In this document: positions 34,595 through 48,045 of the stretch, one piece after another | Layout of the letters: each line of letters starts with the position of its first letter | Numbering within the stretch: the first letter of the stretch is position 1 | NCBI GenBank assembly: GCA_010279815.1 | Contig: QEOQ01000180.1 | Location: forward strand, 2,412,513 to 2,476,512 | Length of the DNA: 64,000 bases | Direction: 5' to 3' | DNA from: Brachionus plicatilis | Lineage: Eukaryota > Rotifera > Eurotatoria > Ploima > Brachionidae | Program-made: the position numbers and the translations under genes | The notes under the pieces: model-generated | The model's database searches: none | The model's input: only the letters and a program-made list of their open reading frames with translations | Told to the model about the DNA's origin: nothing

Positions 34595-37500
34595 CTAATC
34601 GGCTTTTTGTTTTACATTCGAATCACTTTGGCTCATTAGCTTATCGTTTCGTAGAAAACTATCACTAGATTCGGCAACTCTTCCGTTGACATACTGACTC
34701 TCAGACATTTTGAACTTCTTATACAAATGATAATTCTCATTTTTGTGCTCAGCTAATTCACTATCCGACACAGAAGATTTTACATTTGACATACTATTAC
34801 TACTTGCCAAATTATCCGACTCTTCACTAAAAACATTTTCTTTTAAAACCGAATTTTCACAATCTGTTTCCTCATTCTTAATGTCACCCTTAATCAAATC
34901 ATTCGCAGCGTTTTTCTGCTCGTACATACATTCTAATGAACTTCTGCTCTCGCCATTATTTCTTACTTCAGGCTCACTTTTTTCAGCCTTCAAAAGACTG
35001 CCTGGATCATATTTGTTCTCGTTTGGTTCATTTTTTTCGATCCTTTGACCGCTGAAATAGCTTCCATTTTCCATTTTCATGTTATCATGCAACGAGTCAT
35101 TGATCATCTGAGACGGATTTGTTTCCAAATGATTCGAAATGCCCATTTGGTGCTTGGACAAGTACAAAGACTCGACCATGGCGGACGAGCACTGGCCCGG
35201 CTTTAAGTGTTCGCCATACTGGTTCATGACATAACTTTGGCTCATGTCAGACGGCTGCACATTTCTCTCATTGATCAAAACAGTTGGTATCATCACATGA
35301 TTTTCATAGCTACTTGACTGGTATTCATCATTTTGGCTCATTGGGTTGAAGAAACTGGCCTGTTCCATTGAAATCATGGCTCCGGGAAACATTTGATTTG
35401 TCAATTGTGGCGAATTTTGAACTGATGTGGGCGAACTGGCTTTGGACTTTTTCATCCTTTGAGACTTGTTTTTTGAGGAATCATTAGAACTAGAGGTGCT
35501 TGGCTGACTAGTGGAGTTTTTTTTTCTTTTCCGGGTCTGAATGCCGTCTTTTTTCATGGTTATGGGCCGGTTCACATTATGAAGCTTGTAGTAGAGACCG
35601 CATGCGTTGCACACTGGGTCTCCGTCGTTGTTACGACGCCACAAGGTCGTTATGGCTGTGTGACAATTTGCACACTCTAGACCACTTCGGGTCCTAGTAG
35701 CAGACTAATAAAAAATTTTTAAATTTTAAAAGTTTTATTTAAAAAAAAAAAAAAAAATAAAAAAACTTACAACTCTTCTGGGCTGTTTTACGGGCCGATT
35801 GGAGCCGTTCATTTTGCTGTAAAGCCCGCAGGCATTGCACAAGTAGTGACCGGTGCCATCTCGTCTCCACAACGGAGTCGACACTGCACCACAGTTAACA
35901 CACTCACGTCCTTCTGTGTAATCAGCAATAAAACCATCTAAAATTAAATAAAACAATTAAATTTTTTTTTTAATTTAAATGCTCAGCTACCATTGTCGCC
36001 TAGTTTCATTTGTTCGGGCACATTTGCCTGGCTCTCTTGCAAAAAATTTGACGGAATGTTTTTCGGAGACCAGGGATTTGATCTGTGAGCCGATGACTCA
36101 CTATTTTTCATGCTGCCACTAGACTTGTTATTATGAAAGCTAGCATTCATCGGTTTGTTCTCAACAGAATCGTTACTGCTCAAATTTATGCTGTTTAGGT
36201 CATTTCTTTGGTCTATGTGGTGGTAGCCAGGATGCAAATTGTGACCAAGCCGTGCAGCTAGAGGAAAATTTGTTTGCTCGCCGCCAGACGAGGTGCTGTT
36301 TTGATTAGAGGAATTTTGGTATGCTGAAATGTGGTTTGATTGAATGTCCACCAAATTCGGCGTCATGAATGAATAGCCAAACGAGTTTGACTGTGGGTTT
36401 ATACTCAGACTAAACTGTTGGTTTGATTGATTTTGATTGAGAATAAGCTGAGGAATTGTGGACGAAGGATAAGAGCTTGAGTGGGCCTGGGACAAATGAT
36501 GGTGCTGGTAGTTGTCGTTCTTATTAGCGTAAATGAATGTTGGCACTGAACTATTTGGATTGTTTGACGCAGAGTTGTTCTCGGGCTCATTAGTTCTCAA
36601 ATGATATCTTTGTATTTGGTTGACGCCTGATAGTTGTATCTGACCATTTCCGGATTGTATATTGTAATTCTCTTCATCGTAAGGTATGTCTGAAAATGGT
36701 ATCAGTTGATGATGGTGAGGATTGTATGCATGACTAGAATTCGGAAATGGCACTCTGTAATTTGTCAATGGAGTGTAATCTTTATAGGAAATATTTGTTA
36801 AAATTAAGCAAATTTTTTTTTTAGGGAAGAAGACAATTATTGGATAGATTAAAATATTTTTTTTAAAAGTCATTCAGAATAGAAATAGAATTGATAATTT
36901 TGTAGAAAAAATAAAAATTTGTCATTATAGAAAACGGTAAGGTAAGTTGTAAATGAATTTAAATAAAATTTAATCTTTAAAAGATTTATGAAATTTATTC
37001 ATTTATTTTTTGGATAGCGAAATTCAACTTTTGTGATGACTAAATGGCTAGAATAGATAAAAACACATAAAATAAAATCAAAAAAAAATTCAACTGTGAA
37101 TATCACTGTGCCTTTTTTTTAATCTTCACTCAAAAAATTCAGTCAAATAGTTCAAATATTGCTTTTGAATTAATAGATACTTTCATTTTGTTATTCCAAG
37201 AGTCAGTCATTGTGTCACTTTTTTTTAAATCAGCTTGAATGAAGATGATATATCAAGTGATCGAATAACTTATTTGTCAATTTCCGAACACTTTATTTTG
37301 AACTAATTTTTATATTTTAATCTTAAAGTTACCGCTTAACTTAATTTTATGATATTGAGACTTGTTAAAAAAAAAAGTAAATATTTTAATCAATGGGTCG
37401 CATTTTTTATCTTTAAAAGAACTTTTATCTTTTTAATCAATAAAAATTTAGCTGTTATCGTGAATATTGATTCATAAAAAAATTTACTTCAAATTTAATT

Positions 37501-38787
37501 TAAAAAGTTTAAAAACCGATTATCTAGATTTCAAAATAGAGAATTTATCCAAATTCAGTTTTTCAATATACTTAAGAAGAATTTATTTTTACTTTATTTT
37601 ATTAAATAAGCAGTTTTTTTTAATTTTAAATTGTATAAACAATTTGCATAGCCGGTTATAAATATTTGATGCAAGTTGGTTTAAAAAATAATAGAGAAAA
37701 AATTTTTAAAGATAATATTTCACCTTGAATAAAACAAAGAAAATGGAAAATGAATTAGGCGTCATGAATTAAAATAAATATTCTTAATTAAGAAGAATAT
37801 TTGAAGAATACTTGGTTTTGAATAAAAAAATTTTAAAAAAAAATTCGTGTGGGTTCAAATAAATTTAATTAAAAAAAATAGACTTATCTTTATCGACTGT
37901 GGTACCTTTAATAAAAAAAAATATCAAAGAATTAAAAAAACCAAGGTTCTATATTCTTTCAAATAAAAAAATAAATATGGAAAAATTCCTTAGGAATACT
38001 TCATTTTGAAAAAAATAAATAAAAAAGAATTCTCTGTGGAATACTCGATTAAAAAAAAACAGATATGGTTCCTTCGACTGTGGTGCCTTAAATAAAAAAA
38101 AAGAATACTTAAAGAATTCTATAAAAAAAATTTGAATAAGTAAAACAAATTGACTAGGCCCAATGTATTGTGACACCTTTAATAAATAAATAAAAAAAGA
38201 GAGCAAAATTATTTACTATTAGAATTTTTAAATCGGTTTCGATCGTCATCCGACTCATCACTATTTATCTCATTATTAGCATTGGCAAAGTTGATCTGAG
38301 ACTGTTGATGAAATTGATTGGCAAAATGCTGTGACTGGTTTTGATGGTAGGAAAAATGAGCTGAATTTTGGTGTAGATTTTGAACACCTGTAGGCTGTGT
38401 ATTGGGATACAAATCGGCTACATTGTTGGCCATTTGATATGCCTGGTTCGAATTGTTGATCAAATTTTGCAGGCCATATTGCTTCAGAATGTTGCCGTTG
38501 ACAGTGGCTAGGGACTCATCTGAAAAGTACTGACCCGGATGAACCGGCTTGGGGTTTTTGATTGCCTGAGTGGTGGGCGACTGGTTCTGGGGCGACTTGT
38601 GATCGGTTTCGGACGGCCGACTTGAAGGCGACAGTCTCGATTGCTTGTCCATTTTATCCCCCAACGAGGACTCAAACGATGTGCTTGATAGCTGTGACGA
38701 AGGCGACAATGAAGATACCAGGGATGGATTCGAATCTGAATAGCACTTGGTCGAACTCAACTTGTACCATGAACTCTCGATTTCCAT
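34595..38787 (-). CDS. GATA transcription factor A, two zinc fingers (GATA1/2/3-like)
   Basis: Nuclear DNA-binding factor for WGATAR sites. Exons in coding order: 38787-38217, 36779-35991, 35937-35771, 35704-34595; all junctions keep frame; 878 aa, long for the family because of the Ser/Asn/Gln-rich arms. N-finger: Cys466, Cys469, Cys487, Cys490, with [20 protein letters not shown] and [14 protein letters not shown]-finger: Cys520, Cys523, Cys541, Cys544, with [19 protein letters not shown] and [20 protein letters not shown], then the basic tail [12 protein letters not shown] that contacts [13 protein letters not shown] and TMKK(D/E)GIQTR are the wording of the GATA1/2/3 class rather than GATA4/5/6. 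The intron between the two finger exons is in phase 0. Residues before the N-finger are disordered, likely an activation region. The C-terminal 320 residues are Ser/Glu/Asn-rich and not recognised. Confidence 0.95.
37780..38190. repeat. three diverged tandem repeats in the first intron of GATA factor A
   Basis: A unit of about 120-180 bases occurs three times, marked by ATCGACTGTGGTACCTTTAA (37890), TTCGACTGTGGTGCCTTAAA (38076) and a more diverged TTGTGACACCTTTAATAAAT (38168). Each is followed by an A-rich run and GAATACTT/GAATTCT words. Confidence 0.55.
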
Positions 38788-39535
38788 TAGAAAACAACCG
38801 CTTTGGCTCCGGTTTCACTCTCGGTTGGTTCCAAGACTTGTTCTATTCAAAGCAAAATTGGAAAATTTATTAGTACAAATTACTCAAAAAAGGATGTAGA
38901 TTAGTAGAGATTTTTTTAATTTTTTGCTATTGTTGGTTTATCTCGACTAAGATTTATCTACGAACCAACTTAATTGCCAAAATGAACCCTAAATTTTGAT
39001 AAATTTGAATTTATAGATTAGATATTGTGCCAAATAGTTAGCATATATCATCAGTGAATGTGCCTAATTAAATTGCAATTTGGGCCTTTAATTGTCTGAC
39101 TTTGACTAATCGATGGATGGCTCTATTTTGAAATTAATTGAAATATTCATTTAGACAAAAGTTGAAATTTTCAAGATAATAATCCGAGCTTCTTGCAAAA
39201 TGGTATTAATTTTTTTTCTTAAATTTTAACAATTTTTGTCACAAGATAAAAAAATAAAAAATTTATTATCTCCGACTCTAAATTGGCTCAAATAGAATTT
39301 CTTGTTCAAATAAAGCTTTATCACAATAGAGTAACATTAAATTTAGAATTGTCATATTTTTTCGCTCGCTCGGTCTTATCGAAGCCACTCTTATCTTTTA
39401 GTCGAAACAAAAAAAAAGGTGCATGGAAAAATTCTCATTTTTTTTCTTTTTTTTTTGTTATTAAATAATAAATTTTTTGAAAATAATAAAATGTTTATTT
39501 TTTAATTGTTTGTTGACTTTGTGATAAGAGAAAAA

Positions 39536-39552
39536 GAAAGAGAGAGAGAGAG
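39536..39552. repeat. (AG)n microsatellite
   Basis: Uninterrupted AG dinucleotides within a longer purine run in the GATA factor A flank. A second AG-rich run lies near 41375-41395. Confidence 0.8.
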
Positions 39553-40650
39553 AAAAAAAATGTTGAATTTTCATACACACAAAAATAGAGCTCTACCTTT
39601 TCGAAGTATCGATCTACGAGCTAGTTTTTAAATGAAATAAAAATAGATAAAATTCGAAGACCATAAAATGAAATGCTTGACGAAGACAAGTTGAATTATT
39701 TTTATTTTTTTTTGAAAAAAAAAACGTTTCAAGTTTTTTAGTGCTCTCATTAATCAAAAAAAAAACTTAAATTCTAGGTTTTAAAATAAATAAACAATTT
39801 TTCAAAACCAATTTTTTTTCAAGTTGGACTGTGTTTATTAAATTTTCAAGTGTTTCGAGATAAAAATTAAAAAAAGATAGATAAGAACAGTTTGATTTGG
39901 TTTCTAAAATGTCTTTTCGGCCAAAAAGTCCGAACAACATAAATGTCCCTGCTTTTTCTCAGACCTTTGGTTTTAAACAAAAAAAAAGACAAAATTTTTG
40001 AAAACCTGACAGCTTGAAAAAATTAGAAAAATTAAAAAAAAATTTCTTTTTTTCTGTTAAAATTAAAAAAAGATAAAAATAATAAAAAAAAAAGACTGTC
40101 CACCACTCTATGCAACAAACTTTTGCCAACAACTATCTCCTAAATTTGAACGTAACATTTAATGTTAGACATGATTAAGAGAACAATTTAATATTCCATA
40201 GATGGCTTGACTTACGTAGCGAATTTGATTAAAAAATCTCTTATTTCAAATTCAAATTCAAATTAAATTTAAATCCCGGTGCTCAAAATTGTTGATTTGA
40301 TGCTCTTGTTTTTGTCGAGTTGAGTTTGAAGCGTTTTGTGAGCCAATGAAAAAAATAATTTTATAAATTTTAACTCGATCAAATATCCAATAAGAAACTT
40401 AATATGAATTATACTCGACTCAATTTAACAAAATTATTTACTTTTTTCTTTTTTTTTTGTTCATTTTTTCTCGTTGTTGCACTCGACAAACGAGTAAGAA
40501 ATAAAGCCGGGTGATTTATTGCTAATTTTCAATAAAAAAAATTTTATTCGCAAAAAAAATAAATTTTAAATAAAAAATTCAAATAATTTTTTCAATAAAC
40601 TAATAAAATTACAACTATAATAAATTTTATTATTAATAAAAAAAGAAAAT

Positions 40651-40666
40651 TGTGTGTGTGTGTGTG
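40651..40666. repeat. (TG)8 microsatellite
   Basis: Eight TG dinucleotides in a row. Confidence 0.9.
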
Positions 40667-42700
40667 TTGGGGTCATATCGGAAAGAGATGAGAAAAAAGA
40701 TGACAACGCCGTGGTTATCTGCGGAAAAGTCTCCTAGAAATACTCGGCATTAATCATAAATCTAAATTTAGTATAGCATTTGATGTTTGCTCTCATAACA
40801 AAAGGTATGCTCAATTTAGATAAGAAAATTGACAAGCTTGATTTAAATATACGTTTAATGGCACATTGTGTCTGAATAAAAATCCCAAAATTATAAATAA
40901 ATAAATCAATATACAATTTAGAAAATAAATATTGGAGATCAGTTTTGTTTTAATTAATAGACTTTGATAAGAGCAAAGCAAACTTAGAGCTAAATTTTTT
41001 TCAATTAACAAAAATGAGAATGCACAAGGAAACAGGTAATGGATGCTGCAAGGGCTTTAGAAACACGACAAAAGTTCTATGTCAACAAACAATTGTTTTA
41101 ATACTTTATAAACTGATTAAAGTCTACAATTGCATAAATTTGACTCTATTTGGCTAATGACAAGTGCAAACGAGTTTTAAACACCATGAAAAAAGATATT
41201 TTTGATGTTGAATATTTAAAGTGTTGAGGAGAGGAAAAAAAGAAACAACAAAAAAAAAGACTCCAAACACTTGTATCATATTCGCGATGATATTAAAATT
41301 TATGAAGTTTGCTTGAAAATAGAATTAAAATTTAATGCTATCAACATTTAAAATTTAGAAAAAAGTATATTTATAGAGAGAGAAAAAGAGAGAGTTGAAA
41401 TTTAGTGTTTGAATAAAATATTTTTTGAATTAAAATTTAAAAGCCTTCGAAAGCCAATGGGCCAACAAATTATTAAATTAAATTCTTAAATATTTACTCT
41501 AAAATTTTAGAAACAAAGCAAAAAAACACACTCGCCTAGTTTGGCTTAATGATACTTGCTTTATTATGCGGTCAAAATACCGAGAAAATAAACTTGAAAT
41601 AAACACTCAATTATACGGATTATTGTTTAGGGGTCGACTCTGCCAGCCTCTTGAACCTAATCTATTTAAAATTTAATTTTACTTTATCTTCTTTGTATTT
41701 TAATTAAATAACATTTTTTTTAATTTGAGAGAAAATAAATTTAAATGTCCAGTCATTGATTAATTTCTTTAACATTAAAAATATATAGTAAAATTTAGAT
41801 CTTACCCATTTTGAGCTGCTTTGTCCAACTGTTTGTTTCCAAGCGTCCATTGTCAGTCCAAATTAAAAAATTTTTGATAAAAAAATTTTTTTTTTCTAAA
41901 TTTTATCCATGTTGGTACATTTGTAGCGTTTTTATATGAGCCCATGTAAATTTCTAATCTAAACACTAAAAATTTATCAGGAATAAAAAAAATTTAATAA
42001 TTAAGCATTGTACGCTTTTGGATAAGATAAACGAACCAATAAATATCAAATTGATAAAAGTTTTTTATTTTATTTAAAAAAAAAATACATTGTCGATTAG
42101 CACCTATACACTATAGCAATATACACTCATACAGCTAGGTGAATTCCAAAGAACAAAATTTGATAATTTTAATAGAAATTGAATTCTTAAGACCGATTTT
42201 AGAAAAAAATGGCAAGAATGGTTCTATTTTCCATCACAATTTTAATCTTTAGATTTATCTAATCATCGTTTAGCGAGAATAGAAGATAAGATAAAGTGAG
42301 CTGATATTGAAAATTCAATAGTTATCCCCTAATTAAACAGTTCGGATTTTTGCTTGTAAATGATCTTTGAAATTGTTATCTTAGAAAAAATTTGAAACAG
42401 ATTTTGCATGAATAACTTTGATGGCTTTTAGATAAACAGCATGAAGAATACTTTTTTGTGAGCGAACATTCTCGTTCATCTCACTTTTTAGGAGAAACTA
42501 ATGCTCAAAAAAGCCCGTATTTATAGTAATCATCCTAATCATATAATGATAAAATTTAAGAAAAGATTTAAATATATAAATTATAATTACTAATTTATCG
42601 TAATCTTTTTTAGATAAAGATATCACTTGATATCAAAGATAGATAAAGTGTAAAATAGTTTTTTGTTTTGGTGCAACAAAAAACTTTTTTTTCTTTTTTT

Positions 42701-45700
42701 CTTTTTTTATTTTTTAGCAGCTAGTTTTTCATTTAGAAATAAAATGGAATCAAATTGAAATTTTTAAATAAGATTTTTGGCTCGTATGATGTCTGTGTTT
42801 GATATTAGAGTTTATTTTTGACGATAATGAAGCTAATGTCAAATCGATTTGGATATTCTGTTTTTGAATTAAAGCCTTATCGTCCGAATTGTTTTAAATT
42901 TGTTGAAATTTAACAACTGTTATCATTTTTACCTTTAAAATTAAGCTGTATCTAATTAACCTTTTGTTTAGAACAAATATAAGCCAATTTTTTTATGGCT
43001 AATAATCAAACTTAATAAAATATTCTTTAATTCTCAATTGTTTTGCTTCATTTAGAAATTTGTTAATTTTTTTAAATTTAGAGTGCTGAAGAAATTGATT
43101 TATTGTGTTAAAGGATATGCTTCATTTAGAGCGTTAAGCAGGTGTTTATTAATGTGAACTCTCTCTCTTTGCCGTGTTTAACTACTTCAAATAGTAGATA
43201 AAAGTTTGTTCTTTTTTGTTTATTTGTTTTTCTATTTTTTAAAATCAAAAACTTCAATTAAAAATGCAAATTTTTATATTAGCATCATTTACAGCCAATA
43301 CTAAAAAAAAATAAAATTATTCTGCTCTTTTATTTTTTTTTATTTATTCTTAATTTTATTGCTAAAATAAAATAAAGCAAATTGATTTAATATGTATTTT
43401 ACAATTGATAATTTTTTCAATTTGGTTAAAACATAAAGTTATATTTTTCTATGTGAACCTTAAATTTGTTTCCATACTGGGTAAAAAATTAGCTAATGAT
43501 TGGCAAGGAATCAAATGCAAATTGAAAAAAGGTTTTTGTCGGATATTTTATAAAACTCTATCATGTAGCTGATAATCGCATGAAAACTAATGAGTTTATA
43601 GGGACTCTTTGTGCAATAGTACCTCATATGATTCCCAAGAAATTAAAACAGAACTCTAAAATGTGGAAAAACAGTTTTCTTAATTACATCATTTAATATT
43701 TTTTTAATCAAATTAAAACTAAAACAAACTTAAAAACGCACTAGAATAAAAAATAACAAATTTAATCTAAACTTAAAATTTATTTTGAAAAAATTCCAAA
43801 AAATATCAGTTTGTCTTGAACTTTGAAAAATTTTGGCAAAATGTTATTTATTGTACATTTTTATATTTTTACATTTTTACATTTTTGAGAGAAGAAAAAA
43901 AAATCTCAAAATCAAAAATTTAAACATTTATTTAAACTTTTCTAAAAATTAATAAACTTATAAAAAAGTTTTTAAAAGTATGCGGTAGAAAAAAAATATG
44001 TAACATTGGTTGAAAAACTTTTACGTGCTAATTTCAAAAAATCTGAAAATCAATTGAAAATATTTAATAAATAAAGTTTAAATTAAAATAACTTTAAAAT
44101 ATCAGTTTTATTAATTTTGTGTGACAATTCTAAAAAATGATTATTAAGTCTAATTAGCTCTCTTAAATAGGAGCATATTTTCTTTGATTTAAATATTTAG
44201 ACAAATTAAATGAATGCTTTATTAATTTCTTCATCAAAAAGACTGATCTTAAGTCGAAAGAAATATTTTTTACGGACTTAGTGATAAGATTATTGAGTTT
44301 TGGTTTTCATCCTCTAAATATGGCAATTCTAATTTAGAAGATCAAGAGAACCTGAAAGCGAACAAAAATTGCATCTAACAACAAGAAAACCTAGAAAACA
44401 CTCATACCAATATTAAAAATAGTTTCTTTATAAAACACGGATCTGGACATTTTGAAATCTAAAACACTAAATAATAGACATGGCACATGATCTTAAGGAT
44501 CTGAACATGATTTCTGTGATAAATAATTCTTATTCTAGATAAAAAAGATTATTAATAAAATTTCTGTTAAAAATATCTATCTTTTGGAATGTAAAACAGA
44601 GAAAATGTTTGAATAAAATTATTAAATTATTTTTTTTGTCTTTTTTACCTAAAGAGTCTATTTCTTTTTTATTTTCCTTTAATCAGTAACAACAAAGAAA
44701 CATAAGCATCAAAATATTTCAAAATATGTAATATGTTTTTTTGAAAATTAACATTAACAACACCATCACTTAAATGTTCTGGTTTAACAATTAACATGTT
44801 GTCAGAGACCTTGTCGGATAAGGTCCCTGACAACTATGATTATCATTCCATTTTTGATATTTTTGAATTTAGCTATTTTTTTTCAAAAAGAGTATTATAT
44901 TTTCTTTTTGAAGAAGCTGTGATTTCTCATAAGAAAACTTAAACAAGAATTAAAATAAAGTTTGCAAAATTAACTTGAAAATATTTTAGAATTTTAATTT
45001 TAGATATCATTGAAGTCATGTCTCGGTGTGTAATACAGGTGTCTAGGTTCCGTGTTTTGCAAAATTATCGATCCGTTTTTTAGGAAATTCCTGGTTCTGT
45101 GATCAGAACCATAACCTCAAGATAAAAACGAATTAAAAAACTTGATTACAAGTATTTTTGAGGGCGTAGAATAATAATTTGATGTCATAAAGGAAGGTTT
45201 GCTATGAAGAAGAGGAGAAAATTATCTTTTCTTTTTTACATTATGACATATTAGTTTAAATTTCACATTCAATTGTACTATATTTTGTGCATTTTGACAA
45301 GATATCGTTCTTTTTATTTAGCCACTTCATCAGTAAAAACAAATATTTTTTATTATTTTTTAAAATAAATATAACCCAAACATATGAGAATAGCTATTAT
45401 TTTTCTAACTAATAAAATATACCAAAAAATTGGTTTCTTGATCATTTTTTTACACTTAATTAGTCTAAAAATTTTATTTTTACTATTTTTTGAATGTATA
45501 CCATCCCATTTTGGTTAAAGAATCCAAAAATGATATATTTTTTCTAGCCCCATATGACGTTCTTTCTCTAAAAACATTTTAACTGTCACATCACCTCATT
45601 TCTTGTTCTTCTTTCATCAAGATCTAAATAAACTGAATCAAACCATTTGCAATAATAAGAATTTTTAAAAGCTTTGATCTTCATTTAATAGCAAAACTTA

Positions 45701-46390
45701 GGACACTTCATTTATTTTTTTCATCCTTATTAAATGCTTATGGATTTGATTCTACCAATGATGCTTAAATATTTTTAATTGAAATTTATCAGAAGCAGTT
45801 TTAGAATGCTTTATATTTCATCAATTTTTTCAATAAAAATTTTAAAAAACTTCAGAAATTATTAATTGACTTGATTATTTTTGTTAAAAAAATTTGCTGA
45901 GATCTAAGTTAAGAGAATCAGTAAGAAAATCACTGGGCAAATCATAAATTTTTCGCATTAATATTCAATCTACTTAACTTTAGCAAATTCTTCGCAAAAT
46001 GGACAACTGTTAAATAAAAAGAGGGAATTTATTATTGGGGATTGTTTTTTCAATTATATTAAATGCAATAATAGGAAATGCAATTATTATTTATTTGTTA
46101 ATGGAAAAAAAATTCTGATTTATATTTAAATTTAAATTTTTATTCGAATCTTGTGTTGTTTGACGACATTATTTTCATTTTGACATTTTAGTTCTAACAT
46201 GGTCTCAAAGCAAGATGATCACTTTTTTTAACACTTATCAATAAATCAATTTTTTAATTTTTTTTTGAAAAATAATCCTTAATAAAGCAAAACAAGTTTG
46301 TTTGCACCAAGTTTGGTGAATATGCCCAAAAATCCTCAAAAAAATTAAGAAAATAGCAGATAAAAATAAACCTATGAACTTGGCTTATTT
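42701..46390. other. gene-free interval between the two GATA genes, left part
   Basis: No exon recognised. Patches with higher G and C at 43480-43660 and 45000-45125 may be old insertion remnants; the second contains the short hairpin TGGTTCTG/CAGAACCA. Confidence 0.45.
44799..44833. repeat. GC-richer 14-bp stem hairpin
   Basis: Arms 44799-44812 and 44820-44833 pair at 13 of 14 positions around a seven-base loop. It stands out in AT-rich surroundings. Confidence 0.6.
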
Positions 46391-47481
46391 AAAAAAAAAT
46401 TCTTTTTTTATGCTAAATACTAAATGTGGTATAAAATATTTTGAAAAAATCTGCCATATACAGAATTTCGCAACGACAAAAAATTTCATTGATAGAACTT
46501 AAATTTAATTTCTAAATGAATTAATATTGCGTCGGCTTAGTAGAGTGGTTTCATCGAAATTAATACGAGAGGAACCTTTTGAACCTAACTAACCACTTAT
46601 GCAATCCAACGCTTTTTTTAAATCTTTTAAAAAGTTTAAAACCAAAAAAAAAAAAATATAATTGAAGTTTATTTGTACAAATTTTTTTACAAATATAGCC
46701 TAAGCAAATTGAAAAATAATAATACCAGGATGCATAAAATTGGCAACAAGTTTAAAAAATAAATATCTGAGTCTAATACTTTAAATTAAAAAACATAATA
46801 ATAAATTTTGAATTAATCAGACTTGATAAAGAATAATTATTGATTTTTTTTTATTTTTTTTTAAGATTTTTAAAATTTGAATTTTATTTGACGATCAAAA
46901 AGAAATTTTAAAACAATGAAAGTAATTAATGAACAAATAATCTAAAATATAAAGACTTCATCGAAAAGGCAGCATTAATTAAAAAAGTAAATTTTGCAAA
47001 TAATTAGCATTTTTTTTGGATAAGAATTTAGTTTAAAAAAAAATTATTGAATCTTTTTTAAACTTTTAAATTGCTTTTTTATTTAACATTATATTATTTG
47101 ATAAATTTTCAAAAATTTATTCAATTAAGTCTTGAAATTACATAAAAAAGAGAAATTATTATTTTTCGGGTTGCATAGGCCATACAAAGATTTGTACAAA
47201 TAGACTTCAATTATATTTTTTTTTTTGGTTTTAAACTTTTTAGAAGATTTAAAAAAAGCGTTGGATTGCATAAGTGGTTAGTTATGTTCAAAAGGTTCCT
47301 CTCGTATTAATTTCGATGAAACCACTCTACTAAGCCGACGCAATATTAATTCATTTTGAAATTAACTTTAAATTCCATTAATAAAATTTTTTGTCGTTGC
47401 GAAATTCTTTATATGGCAGATTTTTTCAAAATAGTTTTTCCCTCATTTATTAGTATTTAGCATAAAAAATGAAATTTTTTT
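46391..47481. mobile_element. 1.1 kb foldback element with about 310-bp arms
   Basis: 46391-46705 returns in reverse complement at 47170-47481 with small indels and substitutions. Each arm contains an 84-base segment (46529-46612 and 47258-47341). In both, its first and last seven bases can pair (GCGTCGG with CCAACGC, one mismatch). Inside is TAGTAGAGTGG, which fits the tRNA A-box pattern, and TACGAGAGGAACC. There is no coding region. Confidence 0.85.
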
Positions 47482-47874
47482 GAACGGCATAATCTGATTT
47501 AATATTTTTTAAAAATTACGGTAATTTTTTTCTTTATCAAAAATCAATTTTAAAAAATTTTCAAAATATTGTCGAGGGAAGTATTTAAAGCATAAACGTT
47601 ACAAAGAAAATAAGTAGGATGTTTTTTGAAGAACATTTTGTAAATCAGTTTATGAAAATCTAATTTCTTGATTTTTAGACTTAGAAGTTATTTAATGAAT
47701 TATTATTACTTTTTAAAATATATTAAAATTAATTATTTAATTCTCTGAGAGAAAAGAGTAACATTTTTTAAAAAACACATGTCAAATCAAAATAAAAATT
47801 TAGATAAGATTTTGACGATTGTTAGACGTATCTTAACAAAATGTAAACTCTACATTAAACAGGGTTAAATAAAA
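47482..47874. other. non-coding spacer between foldback elements
   Basis: AT-rich, no feature seen. Confidence 0.45.
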
Positions 47875-48045
47875 ATTTCGATCAAAACAATTTAAATGAG
47901 CAATTAAATTTCATCGCAGATTTTTATATATTCATAACATTTCAAAATTCTGTTTTTAAACTTTTTAAAAAGAATTTTTATCTCTAATAATGCATTGAAA
48001 TTTAATTGCGCATTTAAAATATTTTGATCAAAATTTGAAAAATAA
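47875..48045. mobile_element. small foldback element
   Basis: GATCAAAACAATTTAAATGA with GCAATTAAATTTCA on the left matches in reverse TGAAATTTAATTGC with GCATTTAAAATATTTTGATC on the right, with a central AT-rich loop of about 80 bases. It shares its core with the repeat at 13260-13500. Confidence 0.6.

Larger units (their letters stand above)
38788..42700. promoter_or_regulatory. 5' flank of GATA factor A with many GATA motifs
   Basis: Sites matching WGATAR or its complement are frequent. They include TTATC at 38938 and 38954, CTTATC at 39375 and 39390, and GATAAG at 39522 and 39880. Others are TTATC near 40715, GATAAG at 40819 and 40967, GATAAGATAA at 42021 and 42285, and several near 42600-42650. 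Two sites within 5 bases at 42021 and 42285 are suggestive of real tandem sites. At this AT content many single sites will occur by chance. A conserved-looking patch with TAAT-type homeodomain words lies at 39050-39130. Confidence 0.35.

Noticed and set aside
37890..38190. CRISPR-like spacing of three repeats in the GATA factor A intron
   Set aside because: The copies are diverged and long, and the window is animal nuclear DNA. These are ordinary degenerate tandem repeats.
38788..42700. Each single GATA word as a functional site
   Set aside because: At this AT content GATAA/TTATC occur often by chance. Only the clustering is worth testing.
46529..46612. Possible tRNA or rRNA gene in the foldback arm
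   Set aside because: The acceptor-like stem and A-box fit, but I find no B-box, no credible anticodon arm, and only 13 bases of rRNA likeness. Kept only as a SINE-like hypothesis.
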